Notes: generated by a model from the letters alone, not told the origin. 64,000 bases of DNA from Pomphorhynchus laevis (GCA_012934845.2 WNNJ02003330.1:83791-147790), one strand, 5' to 3'; numbered from the stretch's first letter, positions 22,140 through 34,020 are shown. Numbers and translations: made by a program.

Positions 22140-23560
22140 ATTAATCCCAGGCAGATTCTTTCTCGTGGATAATGGAGCTTTCCTGCACTTCGAAATAGAA
22201 ATTGTCATTTGCTTTCATTCAATACCAAACCACATTTTGCCGATCTGTCCTTTATTAATTGTATATGGTGTTTTATTCTTCGTTACATTCTTGCATTATT
22301 TGTATCTCTTCTCAAACATAATGTTATGTCATCTGTATAAGAAATCACCAGAACTTTATCGTTATTAAGATTTTTTATAATATTGTTGATCGCTTAAATA
22401 AATAAACCCGGTGATATGGGCAATCCTTGTGGAAGTCCTTTAGTCAGTTTAGCTTTAAATTCTGGTTTGTCTTGTAATGTAAAGGATCTTATTTCCAAAA
22501 TTTCTATAATTATTTCTTTCAAATTATTAGGTACTTCTGCTTCCTCTAAGCTGATCTTAATGGCTTCGTGTGTTACATTATCGAACACTGATGAAAAGTC
22601 TAACGCGTATATGATTTTACCCATGTTATCTTTATTGATAAAATCCTGTACTGATCTTACTGCACTTATTGTTCTAGTGTTTCCGAAGCCATTGCAGTAT
22701 TTGTCGAAGAAATTCGATTCTTCCGGAAATGTACTTGATTTTATTGCCAGAAATCTTTCGTATACCATTAGAAGCGAATTTGAAATAGTGATTGGTCTTA
22801 GGTCTTTCGGGCCCACCACACAACTTTTTTTTGTAATGAAGATGATGTTTCCTAAGCCTATGCTTTCCCAATCATTTGTTCTGGCCCTACACATGTATTT
22901 GGTTATTTTTTCTATTTTCTATGGGATTAGTTTCAACATGGCTGCAGATGCACATACACCATTGGATGAAAGTCTAGGTTTAGATGGCCATGCTTTGATA
23001 AACTCTTCTATATTGATGTCAAATTGATGTAATACGTGTGTCATATTTATCTCGAGAAAGGTTACCTGTATGTTTTAAAATAATTTCTTTTATAACGTTT
23101 TCTTCGCTATCCGAACTTAGCCATTTAATTGTTTTTCCTGCAATATGAGTTGTATTTGTTTATTATACAATTACACCACGGTTTTGAATATTGTATAAAA
23201 GAGCTGAATTTATTTCTTTGGATTTGTAGTTTATTAATTTTAATTTCTTCCAATAATGCCTCTGCTAGTTTATCATTATTATTAATGATAAAGGTGATTG
23301 TAAACGCAAATGTCATTAGGGACCGCTCCGAAATACTAAACAACCCGTAGTGAGCAATATCTACTCTAACGTTATATTCGACGGCTGTCGAAGTTGTTGC
23401 GAATGCTACTGCATCTAGAACAAGCCTTAGTATAGACTCCAGAGAAACGGGGTCGCAAATCCCCTTCAGCTCTTTGAAATTAGATCCCGAAGGAAGTTAT
23501 CGTATTATTGGCATACAGCCGACCTTATAATAAAGACAGTGACATAGCTCAAACATTGAA
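22140..23560 (-). mobile_element. LINE family B-like fragment B2, RT region
   Basis: Minus strand. Open piece 22394-22894 has GNIIFITKKSC, GPKDLRPITISNSLLMVYER, RTISAVRSVQDFINKDN, YALDFSSVFDNVTHEAIK (first Asp box) and TKGLPQGLPISPGLF. Beyond a stop the frame goes on to ISYTDDITLCLRRDTNN (catalytic YTDD), ending near 22150. Upstream (23027-22900) INIEEFIKAWP and SSNGVCASAAMLKLIP match EDILSAWP and SSNGSSACATATKLVF of copy B1. So it is the same or a sister family. ORF1 and a recognisable endonuclease are missing. 23350-23560 is coding-like but not assignable. Confidence 0.75.
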
Positions 23561-23699
23561 CCTTATATACATTGATCGACATGGGTAGTTCGTCGTATGA
23601 AGTTCCAGCTGTGCTCTAGTGAGTGAGTCAGAACGAGGTAATCAAGTGAGGGTCGTCGTAAACTACTGATACCAACCCCTCAATGCAAGTAGACCATTC

Positions 23700-24690
23700 A
23701 CCTATTTTCCTCTTTACGAACATATTTGTATATGATTTTTTGTACCAAAAGCTAAACCCAATATATTAATACCCTGTGTATTAATGCATAGGTTAGATTC
23801 TACGATAATTAATTGTGCGACGCTAAGTATCTTCTCGTATACCAACAATTGACACTTTTCCTCATTAATGGAACGCCTTTTAAAACTCTTACGTAATATA
23901 TTGAAGATATTGTCTTAAGAGGAAGTGTCTCAACATAAATATTTGGTGTTATCGTCCATCGATCCTTGACAACAAAGTTGAACACTGATTTCATTCTAGG
24001 TAAATATACTCAGGCATTATATTGTATAAAAACCCATTCATCAGGTTAAGTTGTCAAATGTTCAAGAGGTTATTCACCTCCCTCGTCTGCCACACTTGGA
24101 ATACTGCATTAAGGCTTGTCTTCCTGTCACCAAGCGAGAACTATTATACTGGAGTCTATTCTTATGCGAGGTTCGAGGCTCTGTGTTGGCTTAGTTATTA
24201 GTGATTATCATATGCGTCTTAGCCATACTGGAATGTTGTTATTATGTGATAGGTTCATAGCTTTGGAAATGCTTTTTCTATGGCATATGGTATGTCAATA
24301 GTGCGGTGGATTTTCCCACCTATGTAATCACTAGTCGTGTAGGTAGGTTGCGAGGGCATCGTAGAGTTTTGTATATATCTTCATTTGGCAGATTACCGGA
24401 AATATTTAGACTGTAGAGGAGGAGAATTAACATGTGAAATTCGCTGCCGATGAAGTCGTTGCTACTCCAAGCTTGATCAAGTTTAAATCACAATGCTGCA
24501 AATGGATACATAAACAATGGCGCCATTCAAAGCTCTACTGAACTATCCTATTTAGCTACGATCCGTTAAATGACTATTTGCTTTTTGTTTTATTGTTTTT
24601 ATTTTTATTTTTTGTTTTTTGACTCTACCTGTATAGCCTTTTGGCTTTGGCATGTATTTGAATAAATAAATACAAAATCCAAAATCTGGG
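23700..24690 (+). mobile_element. CR1-type LINE 3' end (family G)
   Basis: Plus-strand remnant of an ORF2 C-terminus in several frames: RGSVST.IFGVIV near 23920 (the LGV box after the RT), LPHLEYCIKACLPVTKRELL near 24090, RLSHTGMLLLCDRFIALEM near 24210 and DEVVATPSLIKFKSQC near 24450. These follow the order of CR1/L2-type elements (LEYC...W.P, then L..LGL..L..RR..., then P.S..FK). The 3' end is a short repeat tail TTGAATAAATAAATA near 24660, typical for CR1-like tails. Too broken for finer placement. Confidence 0.6.
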
Positions 24691-24694
24691 CCGA

Positions 24695-25700
24695 CTTGAC
24701 GCACTGTATCTCAAATCATCTTAAGGTCATCTAAACTTTCAATGCATCATCCACATAGCAGCGATGCACGGTATTCGGGGCAGCCTTTGAAAGAACGTTA
24801 ATCAAGGGAAGAGACGCCGCGGCCAACGCAATCAAGGAAAGCGAGTCACCTTGAGTGAATCCTTCTGAGGATTCAAAAAAATCATTGTTGGCTGTCAGGG
24901 TATTTATACCCTGACATATTCTATTAGGGCATTTATAAATATTTTGTAGTATAGTAAATAAAGAAGGACATACGAACCCAACATTGTTGAAAGCGACCAA
25001 ATGATTTATCCGATTAAAAGCGTTAGATACATTTATTTGTAGTATAGATATGTCATCGTTACTAGCAGATAGTTCTCTTGCGAAATGAATTGTCACATCG
25101 AAATTCTTCTCGCCACAACCTTACCAACTATTCTTCGAAATACTTCGCTACTCCAATCGATCATACACCTGGATTTCTATCTAATAGAATTATACGTATT
25201 AGTGTGAAGGCCTCAACTTCACCGGGATTCAAGTCGACGGTCGCTATAGTTATTGCCAAATTACCTAAGGATTCAGCAAGCCCATCAGAATTTTGATCAA
25301 AAGAACATAGCATACTCTTCCATGAAGATGATTTCATTCCATAAAGCCCTGATGCACCACGTGAAGATCTTGTGGATATCGAATATCTTCAGCATCTATT
25401 TTTAAGAAACGAACAGGAAGATGATCATCAATGTTATCAATAAAGCTCTAAGTAAGACTTGCTTATTTGTAGGAATTGAATTAGGATGTAACTTTAACAA
25501 TTTCTCCTTTACCCGCTTGGCAAAGTGTCTTCAAGTTTGAACGCATGATGCGATTTGTTGGGATCTTTTAGTACTTGAATTGCCTCATTTGTTTTTCTCG
25601 TTATTAACAGTTTACTAAACAAGTTTATCCAGTTTTGATCATTTTTTATTGTTGATAAACGTTCGCGTGCCTCAGATTAAAGAATTCTTCTCTCAAACAA
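24695..25700 (-). mobile_element. LINE family C, copy C2: reverse transcriptase part
   Basis: Minus strand. Upstream, LNPGEVEAFTLIRIILLDRN and NPGV...IGVAKYFEE match the RT entry motif of this group (R-L-I-A-L-D-K-x-P-G-V-R-P-I-G). The open piece 24731-25096 has DDISILQINVSNAFNRINH (first Asp box with N for D), SEGFTQGDSLSLIALAAASL and VHRCYVDDA (catalytic YVDD). The EGxTQGDxL and YVDDA boxes separate it from families A, B and D. It pairs by style with the C-terminal pieces C1 and C3, though C3 lies upstream on this strand and so cannot be its continuation. Confidence 0.7.
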
Positions 25701-26249
25701 TAGTTCGGATATTCGATTCTCTTCCCATAGTAGTGATCAGAGTTAATGGCGGAGTAACATTTCAATAGTATATCTATGAAGTTTGAACTTGTGTTACATA
25801 TTGGTAATTTGAACAAGTTAGGAATCTACTTTACAATTTCATAGTATGTAGATTCAATGATCGATACATGTTGCGATTAATTATTTAATGTTTCGATTTT
25901 GTTTGTGTTAACTAGTCCACTCCGAGCTGATTTTTGATCAAATATGATTGTTTAACCGTATTGTCAACTACATACAGCAAAGTGGTATTTACACAATTTC
26001 GTGCTAAACAATTGATGTACGATTTTTTTCGAAGATCACTCCTACATGACTTACAAACATCAGCTGACCGTTGCATGAATATATTTGAAATACCTGCAGA
26101 ATGTAGGTATTTGTAAAATAACTACATTTTATAATTCAGAAATGCATATGTTAGATTCTGCGAAAATTGAATGTGCTAAAAAAATTAAAAATTTCAGAAA
26201 ATCTAATAATTTAATATTACGTGCTAAATATTACCAAATTCAAAAATCT
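25701..26249. other. No supported feature
   Basis: A plus-strand open frame at 25934-26116 and scattered minus-strand frames are present. None has a motif I can name or continuity with the LINE pieces on either side. Confidence 0.4.
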
Positions 26250-26640
26250 GTCTATCTTGTATAATAAGAGATTACGATCAACCAAATTGAATGTTTTTTT
26301 TTCGAAATTGACGAACTCTGCATACAGTGGTTTATTCGGATCCCTGGCAAACATGTCAGATTCTCTAATGATTTAAATATCGAATAAAGTTGAAAAATTA
26401 GGGCGAAAGCCCTGCTGCTTAATCGGTAAATTTTCTGACATACTCAGTAAAACGTCGGGTAATGAATGCAATTTATATACTTTACTGAGAATCTAAATAC
26501 CCCTATAAGAATTTATGTCATATGAGTCGCCCTTTCCTTTGTAAAGTAATTTCAACTGTACTTTTTTCCAGATGTGCTCAAATGGAGATCCACTATTTAT
26601 CCGGTTCAATAACGACAAATAAAATTTGTCGAAAATGTGA
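26250..26640 (-). mobile_element. LINE RT N-terminal fragment (family F)
   Basis: Minus-strand frames give INSGSPFEHIWKKVQLKLLY, then YKGKGDSYDINSYRGI, LSKVYKLHSLPDVLLSMSEN and QQGFRPNFSTLFDI. KGKGD...NSYRGI followed by Q.GFRP..ST is a general LINE RT finger motif and differs from the PKDLRPI..SN type of families A and B. Only the first part of the RT is there. Clade not assigned. Confidence 0.6.
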
Positions 26641-26649
26641 TATGATTGC

Positions 26650-27160
26650 TTAATATGTTCACATTAGATCGTATCATAATCGACTACCTTGCGCAATTTC
26701 ATTTTACTCAATGCTGAAACTAATTCTGACAGCTTAGCTTGTGTACCAACTCCTCCGGATATCGAAATATAATGCAACGAATTTACCGTGCTCCACGATC
26801 TGCATTCTTTTCCTATATTTCGCAATTTTACGATTCTCGTGATACTGGAAAGCACTTAACGGACTTATTCCAACATACGATTTAGCATGAATAGAAAAAC
26901 AACACTCAGTTCGAAAAGGTGCGCTCAAAACGATTATCGGACAAGCTAGAACAAACTATATCCAGTCTAGCAGAAATATCCTGGGAGGTAGCTGATGACT
27001 CAAAATTTACAGAATCATGAACAATTGACAGCACTGGTTTAATTTCGACAGCACAACTGTTTAAAAGAGTATGTGCAAAAATATCCTTTATCACATCGTA
27101 ACAAATGCTCGGGATCCCGCCTCGTTTGCATGATAGTGAATGACAAATGTTAATTTTTGA
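26650..27160 (-). mobile_element. LINE family C, copy C3: C-terminal nuclease-like region
   Basis: Minus strand: MIKDIFAHTLLNSCAVEIKP, then ISARLDIVCSSLSDNRFERT, a broken AKSYVGISPLSAF, RKRMQIVEHGKFVALYFD and GGVGTQAKLSELVSALSKMK. ARLDI followed by EVEHG.F.PL and GG.G is a pattern I know from the C-terminus of an animal RT group that also includes copy C1 (SRLDL, then ERFIPLAF). Several frame changes. No RT attached at its upstream side. Confidence 0.65.
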
Positions 27161-27279
27161 GCTACAAATACAGTCATTTTTGTGTTCAAACCTTATTTTT
27201 TGGTTGTGTATTTTATAACTAAATAAAATTATTGTTAAAAATAGATAAATACTATAATAAATACTTTAAGTAAAGCAAC

Positions 27280-28985
27280 TCTTAAGAAAAAAGATTTTGT
27301 AAAGAAAATGAAGTTGTACAAAAATTTTCTACAAAAGATTTAAAAAAATCATTGATTAAATAAATCAAAGATTAATTAACAACTATGATGGGTCAAGTTG
27401 TATAATAGACAGTTATTGTAATGTAAAATACTCTAATCGGAATATAAATGTTAATATGACTAAATATAATCTAAATGTATTACGGGATAATAAGCTAAAA
27501 GATCTTTATGTAAATATAAGCAGCTTTACTAAAGATATCAATTATACAATAAATCAAAGATTAATTAACGATTATGACAGGTTAATCGGACAATAAATGT
27601 TAATAATAACAAAAAAATACACTAACCATAAACTTCATTAATAAATGTAAAGATAACATAAAGATAGGTAGACTTTTAAATAATTCTAAAAGTAAAGAAA
27701 TAATAGGATCAGATTTAAGTAAATATATTCCTAAAATAAGGTATAAGTTGTTATCGTAAACAATTAATATATATTATTAATATAATATATTTATTATAAG
27801 TTGTTATAATAAACAATTATAATCCGGTTAAATGCAAGCCAAGTAGTCTTGGCGATAAAAGAAATAAGAAAAATAAAATTAAAAATATTAAAAAGGTAAG
27901 TATATATATGAGAAATTAGAAATATTAAAACAACTTTTAAGAGATAATAATCTAAAAGATCTTTATGTAAATATAAGAAGTTTTTCTAAAGATATCATTT
28001 GTTCAATAAATCAAAGATTAAGTAACAACTATGATATGCTAAGTTGTATAATAGACAGTTATTGTAATGTAAAATACTATAATCGGACAATAAATCTTAA
28101 TAATAACAATAGAAAATATACATTAACCATAAACTTCTTTAATAAATGTAAAGATAACATAAAGATAGGTAGACTTTTAAATAATTCTAAAAGTAAAGAA
28201 ATAATAGGGTCAGATTTAAGTAAATATATTCCTAAAATAAGGTATAAGTTGTTATCGTAAACAATTAATATATATTATTAATATAATATATTTATTATAA
28301 GTTGTTAAAATAAACAATTATAATCCGGTTAAATTCAAGCCAAGAAGTCTTGGCGATAAAAGAAATAAGAAAAATAAAATAAAAAATATTAAAAAGGTAA
28401 GTATATATATGAGAAATTAGAAATATTAAAACAATTTTTAAGAGATAATAATCTAAAAGATCTTTATGTAAATATAAGAAGTTTTTCTAAAGATATCATT
28501 TGTACAATAAATCAAAGATTAATTAACGATTCTGATATGCTAAGTTGTATAATAGACAGTTATTGTTATACAAAATACTATAATCGTACAATAGATGTTA
28601 ATAATAACAATAGAAAATACACATTAACCATAACCTTCATTAATAAATGTATAGATAACATAAATATAGCCGGACTTTTAAATAATTCTAAAAGTAAAGA
28701 AATAATAGGGTCAGATTTAAGTAAATATACTCCTAAAATAAGGTATAAACTCCTACTACCATTAGGACGAAAAATTTGTAATTATAATAAAGAATTGAAT
28801 GAAATCTATATGTAACGATAATATTAAAAACATAGAAACTGAATGTAATTGTAAAAGTCTTAATTTTGAAAAATAACTGAACATTTATGCACCATAACCT
28901 AGAATTAATCGAAAACAATGAATTAAGGAAAATGCTATCAAAAGGGTATAAATATAGATTAAATAATAATTACCATGAAATTTAC
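27280..28985 (+). mobile_element. Naiad PLE linker modules in tandem
   Basis: Three successive copies of the Naiad linker (KLKDLYVNIR.F.KDI, IIDSYCN.KY.NRTI, NNNRKYTL.I, LLNNSKSKEIIGSDLSKY). The marker GGTATAAGTTGTTATCG is at 27739 and 28241, giving a period close to 501 bp. Each unit joins the end of the linker to a 45-bp AT spacer and then to the segment after the nuclease (NPVKCKP). The third copy runs on into a CxC module at 28840-28985. All are broken. This is the complex tandem arrangement reported for PLEs. Confidence 0.8.
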
Positions 28986-29129
28986 ATTTAATAAACATTA
29001 AATTATTTACATTTAATTTGATTATTTTAATAATATTAATTCTTAATTAATATTATTATTAATATTATTATTATTCTTAATTAATATTATTAATTAATTC
29101 TTAATTAATCAAAATTAATTCTTAATTTT

Positions 29130-29310
29130 GATTAAGAATGAATAAACATATGTATTCAATGACTATTGGATCGATATACGATGGAATGTCAAGCAGCAAG
29201 GACATTGGCTTGTACCTCCAAGACTGTCTCTGTGTTCGTCTCGAATTTGGGAGTCATTGTCAATCCGGATTGGGGAAATGTTCTTCCTGATGTGAAGGAC
29301 TTCAAGTAAC
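29130..29310 (+). mobile_element. Small LINE-like island
   Basis: A less AT-rich patch of about 180 bp. One plus frame reads MECQAARTLACTSKTVSVF and VSNLGVIVNPDWGNVLPDV. L-G-V-I-x-(D/N)-x-x is the box after the RT in CR1-type LINEs. It interrupts Naiad pieces on both sides. Tentative because of its size. Confidence 0.35.
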
Positions 29311-30596
29311 GAAAAATTTGTAATTATAATAAAAAATTAAAATCGATATGTAACGATAATATTAGAAACATAATGGAAACAGAATGCAATTGTAAAAGTC
29401 TTAGTTTTGATAAAATAAATAAACAAATATAAACGCTTATTTAATTTGAAATAAGAAATAATTTTAATTAAATTTGCATAATTAAAACGAAAAGTATTTC
29501 ATTCAAACTAATTGCCAATGCAGCAGACGAGTTGAACAAACGTCAGCAAACATTAAAAGAACCGAAACGTGAAAACAAGGTATTGGATTAGTAACTTATG
29601 AGGTATACCAGCATTGAAATGCAAACAGGTAATGACTATCTGTTATCTATGCTAAAAGTTAACAAAGATAGAAGGTAAAATTTTAGATAATACTAAATGC
29701 AAAGAAATAATAGGATCAAATATAAATAAATATATCACTAATATAAGGTATAAACTATTACCTCAACTATAAACGAAAAATTTGTAATTATAATAAAGAA
29801 TTAAAATCAATATGTAACGATAATATTAGAAACATAATGGAAACAGAATGCAATTGTAAAAGTCTTAGTTTTGATAAAATAAATGAACATATATGTACCC
29901 ATAATTTAGAATTAATTGAAAATTGTGAATTAAGAAAGCTTCTATCAAAAGGGTATAAATATAGATTAAATAATAACAACGACAAAAGTCAATTGATAAA
30001 AAGTCAATTTAGTCAATTCATAAAAATAACGTTTATTTTAAATTTCAATTTTTTATTTTAACTTGATTTAAATTATAGAAAATCTAAAAACAATTATTAA
30101 TTTTATTATTTAATTATTAAATTTTGATTTAGCATTATTATGTTTTGTTTATTTTATAATTATATTAAATACGTAGACTCAGTTAGCTGATTTAATTTTT
30201 ATAAATAAATGAACATATATACACTCATATGCACTCAATATGGGAGCTAATAGTAGCCCAATTATAGCTGACTTATATGCACTCATAATCTAAAATTAAT
30301 TAAAAACAATAAACCTAGAATAGGGGATGAGTTGTTACCGTCATTAGGATCAAATATAAATAAATATATCACTAATATAAGGTATAAACTATTACCTCAA
30401 CTATAAACGAAAAATTTGTAATTATAATAAAGAATTGAAATCAATATGTAACGATAATATTAGAAACATAATGGAAACAGAATGCAATTGTAAAAGTCTT
30501 AGTTTTGATAAAATAAATGAACATATATGTACCCATAATCTAGAATTAATTGAAAATTGTGAATTAAGAAAGCTGCTATCAAAAGGATATAAATAT
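29311..30596 (+). mobile_element. Naiad PLE fragments: CxC modules and a 3' tail
   Basis: CxC module at 29310-29445, again at 29780-29990 and at 30410-30596 (METECNCKSLSFDKINEHIC, CELRKLLSKGYKY). At 29990 the second one jumps directly into the 3' tail, which at 30020-30200 is nearly the same as 21905-22130 (ends TACGTAGACTCAGTTAGCTG). 30200-30300 includes a short piece of the RT (GANSSPIIADL-like). 29446-29670 is unassigned AT-rich DNA with a patch unrelated to Naiad. Confidence 0.75.
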
Positions 30597-31080
30597 TCAG
30601 CCATTTGGCTCCGTCATATTCCGTCAGCTCTGTGGAGAGCCCGTTCCGCTACTACGAATCGAGGAAGGTCGCCAAATACGGTGAACGCATAGCGTGATTT
30701 GAAAGAGCAGGTTTCTTCCCTGTGGTGCTTTTCGTCAAATGGGCGACTTTGTTAGGACGCACAGTCATTACTAAACCGTATCTCTAAGCTAAAAGCCGAC
30801 AGAGGACGTTCACTATACAACGACATTGTCAGCTCAATGCGCTCAATGATTGGAATAAAATTGGCAAAAGCTGTTTCAATGTGCGTAAGGGCTGCAAGAT
30901 CGACGTTAAACAGACCGTTGCTCATCGGGGTTACTGATAACCCTGATTCCTCAGGCCACTTGATGCAAACAGACTTCTCAATTCCAACGTGAACATTGCA
31001 TTTTAAATATCATTAACAAGGTAAGGGTTCATTTGAGGGTAACCAATTCTTTGTATGTTGGTAATAAAGTATCTTTTGTG
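30597..31080 (+). mobile_element. LINE family C, copy C4: 3' end inserted in a Naiad copy
   Basis: The Naiad reading KGYKY breaks off at 30597 and resumes with YRLNDNNNRNKIYNSLYND at 31085. Between lies a GC-richer insert with plus-strand frame LLNRISKLKADRGRSLYND and IVSSMRSMIGIKLAKAVSM followed by CVRAARSTLN. This matches the last part of C1 (RKLSFAIANAASVCLHA). The very end (TTTGAGGGTAACC at 31036) matches the C1 tail at 13010. So a 5'-truncated family C element landed inside an older Naiad. Confidence 0.65.
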
Positions 31081-32285
31081 AAAAAAGTATAGATTAAATG
31101 ATAATAACAATAGAAATAAAATTTACAATTCTTTATATAATGACTTAAATGCTTACTTTGGTAAGCTGCTTAATAGTGAAAGCTTAAATACATCAAAGAT
31201 AAACATTTGGAAAACTTATATATTAGATAAAATTAGAGAGAAAATGAAAATAACAAACAATTATAAAAGGAAAGATCAAATTAATAACGATATGTATACA
31301 GAACTTACTAAATTAAATTATATTATTGAAGAAAGTAAGTCAATAGTAAATCGAAAACTTTAAGAAAAGAAGAATTTTGGATTAAAACGCTTAATTCCAT
31401 GTGCCTATTAGGATTGAACGACGTGGCACCAGGAATTAACATAGAACTTTAGGAAATAATAAACAATTATAATCCGGTTAAATGCAAGTCGAGAACTTAT
31501 GACAATAAAAATAATAAGAAAAATATGTTAAAATTATTAAAAATAGATATGAGCAATAATATGAGCACTTAGAAATATTAAAGCAACTTTTAAGACAATA
31601 TCATTGTTGAATGGTGGTAACCTTCACTAATAATCTTATCAGGTTATAGAAATATAACTTAAAAAATAACCTGATTAATAAAAAGAGAAGATTTTTGGAT
31701 TAAAAAGCTTAATTCCATGTGCGGATAGAATGACGTGGTACAAGGAATTGGCAGATGTAGTAAAGTAAATAATAAACAACTATATTATAATAATCCGGTC
31801 AAACGCAAGTCAAGAAGTCATGGGGATAAAAGGAATAAGAAAAATAGAGTTAAAAATATTAAAAAAGATATGTATATAAATGAACAATTAGAAATATTAA
31901 AACAACTATTTAGTGATAATAAGCTAAAAGATCTTTATGTAAATATAAGAAGTGTCATAAAGAAATCTTTAGTCAAAATATATTTCATAAACATATCAGA
32001 TTAATATGACATGATATTAAAAACTATAAATTATTTAAGAACATATTATTGGAAAAAATAAGTCAATAGTAAATAAAAAACTATAGAAAATAGGAGATTT
32101 TTGGATTAAAACGCTTAATTCCATGTGCGGATAGAATTACGTGGTATAAGGATTTGGCAGAAGTAGTATAATACACAATAAACAACTTAATTATAATAAT
32201 CCGGTTAGACATAAGCCAAGGATGCGCGGCGATAAAAGGAATACTAAAAATAGACTTAAAAAATATTAAAAAAGGTAAGTATACA
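31081..32285 (+). mobile_element. Naiad PLE fragments, plus orientation
   Basis: 31085-31320 continues the copy interrupted by C4 (helical RT N-terminus: KINIWKTYILDKI, then KITNNYKRKDQI). Then follow several junctions to the nuclease end and linker: FWIKTLNSMCLLGLNDV-like at 31375, VQGIGRCSK at 31740, DMYINEQLEILKQL at 31870 and again a nuclease-end piece at 32100. The pieces are in the same orientation but not in element order, so this is a stack of truncated or rearranged copies. Confidence 0.7.
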
Positions 32286-32660
32286 TATGAACTTATCGTT
32301 TACCTTCATAGTCGTTAATTAATCTTTTATTTATTCAACAAATGATTTCTTTAGAAAAGCTTCTTATATTTACACAAAGATCGTTTAGCTTATTATCAAT
32401 TAAAAGTTGGTTTATTTTTTCTAACTTTTCATATATATACTCATCTTTTTAATATTTTTAGTCTTTTTTTCTTATCCCATTTATCGCCGTGACTTCTTCG
32501 CTTGCGTTTAACCGGATTGCTATAATATAGTTGTTTATTATGTACTATACTACTTCTCCAAATTCCTTGTACCACGTCATTCAATCCTTATTGGTACATC
32601 GAATTAAGCGTTTACATCCAAAAATCTTCTATTTCTCATTGTTTTGCCACTAAGTTTTAC
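32286..32660 (-). mobile_element. Naiad PLE fragment in inverted orientation
   Basis: Here the same linker and nuclease-end sequences appear as reverse complement (TTTACCGTGACTTCTTCGC-type and CACGTCATTCAATCC as the reverse of GGATTGAATGACGTG). With the plus-strand pieces ending at 32285 this makes an inverted junction of two Naiad copies. Inverted partial copies are a known habit of PLE insertions. Confidence 0.7.
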
Positions 32661-32799
32661 AAATATCTTATTGCAGTCTTCTCAAACGATTTTATAAACA
32701 ACGCAATTTTCGTTGTAATTTCTACTGAGTTTAAATTTATTCTTTATTTTTGCATGTTCTGTTAAAAACATATTTTTTAACTGTTGAAATGTTGATAAC

Positions 32800-34020
32800 T
32801 TGTTTTATCCGCAACGCTGCTGCTTTAATTCTATCTAAAAGCCAACAGCAGTTTAATACTTTTCAGTGTTGGTGAACCTCATCAGCTACTGATCCAATAC
32901 ATACGTTTCATGTTTCAGTCTTTTTATTGATTGCTGACGATCACTCGATTCGTTTGCTTTATTGACATCTAGATTTAATGAAAGATTGTCGTCTTATATC
33001 TTGTAAATGTAATTGAAATCATATCTGATCTAAAATTAAATCAGCGTTGGTAAGAGAAGGTGCAACCCTCAATTGTAAAACCTACCTAATTTTCCTAATG
33101 ATTACTATTATCAAACTGGTCATCTATAGTTTATTTCCTAATTTTAAGTTGATATACCTGTTCAGTCATTGTTACCATTTAAAGTTTGATGACTATCTTT
33201 ATTCTGCACGCTACTTTAATCCTATCTACAAGTTAACAGCTGTACACTACATTTTAGTATTAGTAGACCTCATCAGCTACTGATGCAATACTCGAGTTTC
33301 ACGTTTCGGTCCTTTTAATGTTGACTGACGATCACTCGATTCGTCTGCTTTTATTGACATTTACATTTAATGAAATACTTTCGTCTTACATGTTGCAAAT
33401 TAAATTAAAATCATTTCTGATTTCAAATTAAATTAGTGTTGGAATGGAAGGTGCAACTTTTAATTTGAAAACCTACTTGTTTTTAAATTAATTGATATTA
33501 TCAAACTAGTCATCAATAGTTTGTTTCCTAATTTTAAGGTGATATACCTGTGCAGTCATTGTTACCATTTAAAGTTTGATGACTATCTTTATTCTGCACG
33601 CTACTTTAATCCTATCTACAAGTTAACAGCTGTACACTACATTTTAGTATTAGTAGACCTCATCAGCTACTGATGCAATACTCGAGCTTCACGTTTCCGT
33701 CCTTTTAATGTTGACTGACGATCACTCGACTCATATGCTTTTATTGGCATTTACATTTAATGAAATACTTTCGTCTTACATGTTGCAAATTAAATTGAAA
33801 TCATTTCTGATTTCAAATTAAATTAGTGTTGGAATGGAAGGTGCAGCTTTCAATTTGAAAACCTACCTGTTTTTAAATTAATTGATATTATCAAACTAGT
33901 CATCAATCAATTTTTCTAATTTCAAGTTGATATACCTGTGCAGTCATTGTTGCCATTGAAATTTTGATGACCATTTTTTAATATGCACGCTATTTTAATC
34001 CTATCTATAAGTTAACATCA
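32800..34020. repeat. Tandem repeat, unit about 390 bp, just over three copies
   Basis: The marker GATATACCTG lies at 33151, 33541 and 33929, giving periods of 390 and 388 bp. A first, more diverged unit covers about 32800-33130 and a last partial one ends near 34020. Each unit holds, read on the minus strand, GGACCGAAACGTG and, 27 bases later, CTGATGAGGTC (first unit diverged: GACTGAAACATG and CTGATGAGGTT). These are hammerhead core strings flanked by arms GACC and GGTC that can pair. No protein frame is conserved between units. Confidence 0.8.
33661..33710 (-). ncRNA. Hammerhead-like motif in the 390-bp unit (one of several)
   Basis: The clearest motif is in the unit at about 33270-33313, repeated here. 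On the minus strand: GACC-GAAA, C, an 11-base loop, GTA, TTGC-ATCA-GTAG, then CTGATGA-GGTC. This allows stem II (GACC/GGTC), a 2-bp stem III (AC/GT), a GTA cleavage triplet and a 4-bp stem I with two wobbles. Order is that of a hammerhead open at stem II. A competing hairpin CATCAG/CTGATG would occupy the core. The first unit (near 32900) has a poorer match. Hand-folded only. Confidence 0.35.

Noticed and set aside
24000-27160. One single element with RT at 24.7-25.7 kb and C-terminus at 26.65-27.16 kb
   Set aside because: On the minus strand the C-terminus would precede the RT, so these must be separate fragments.
33047-33283. Frame of 78 codons across the 390-bp repeat
   Set aside because: Not conserved between repeat units.
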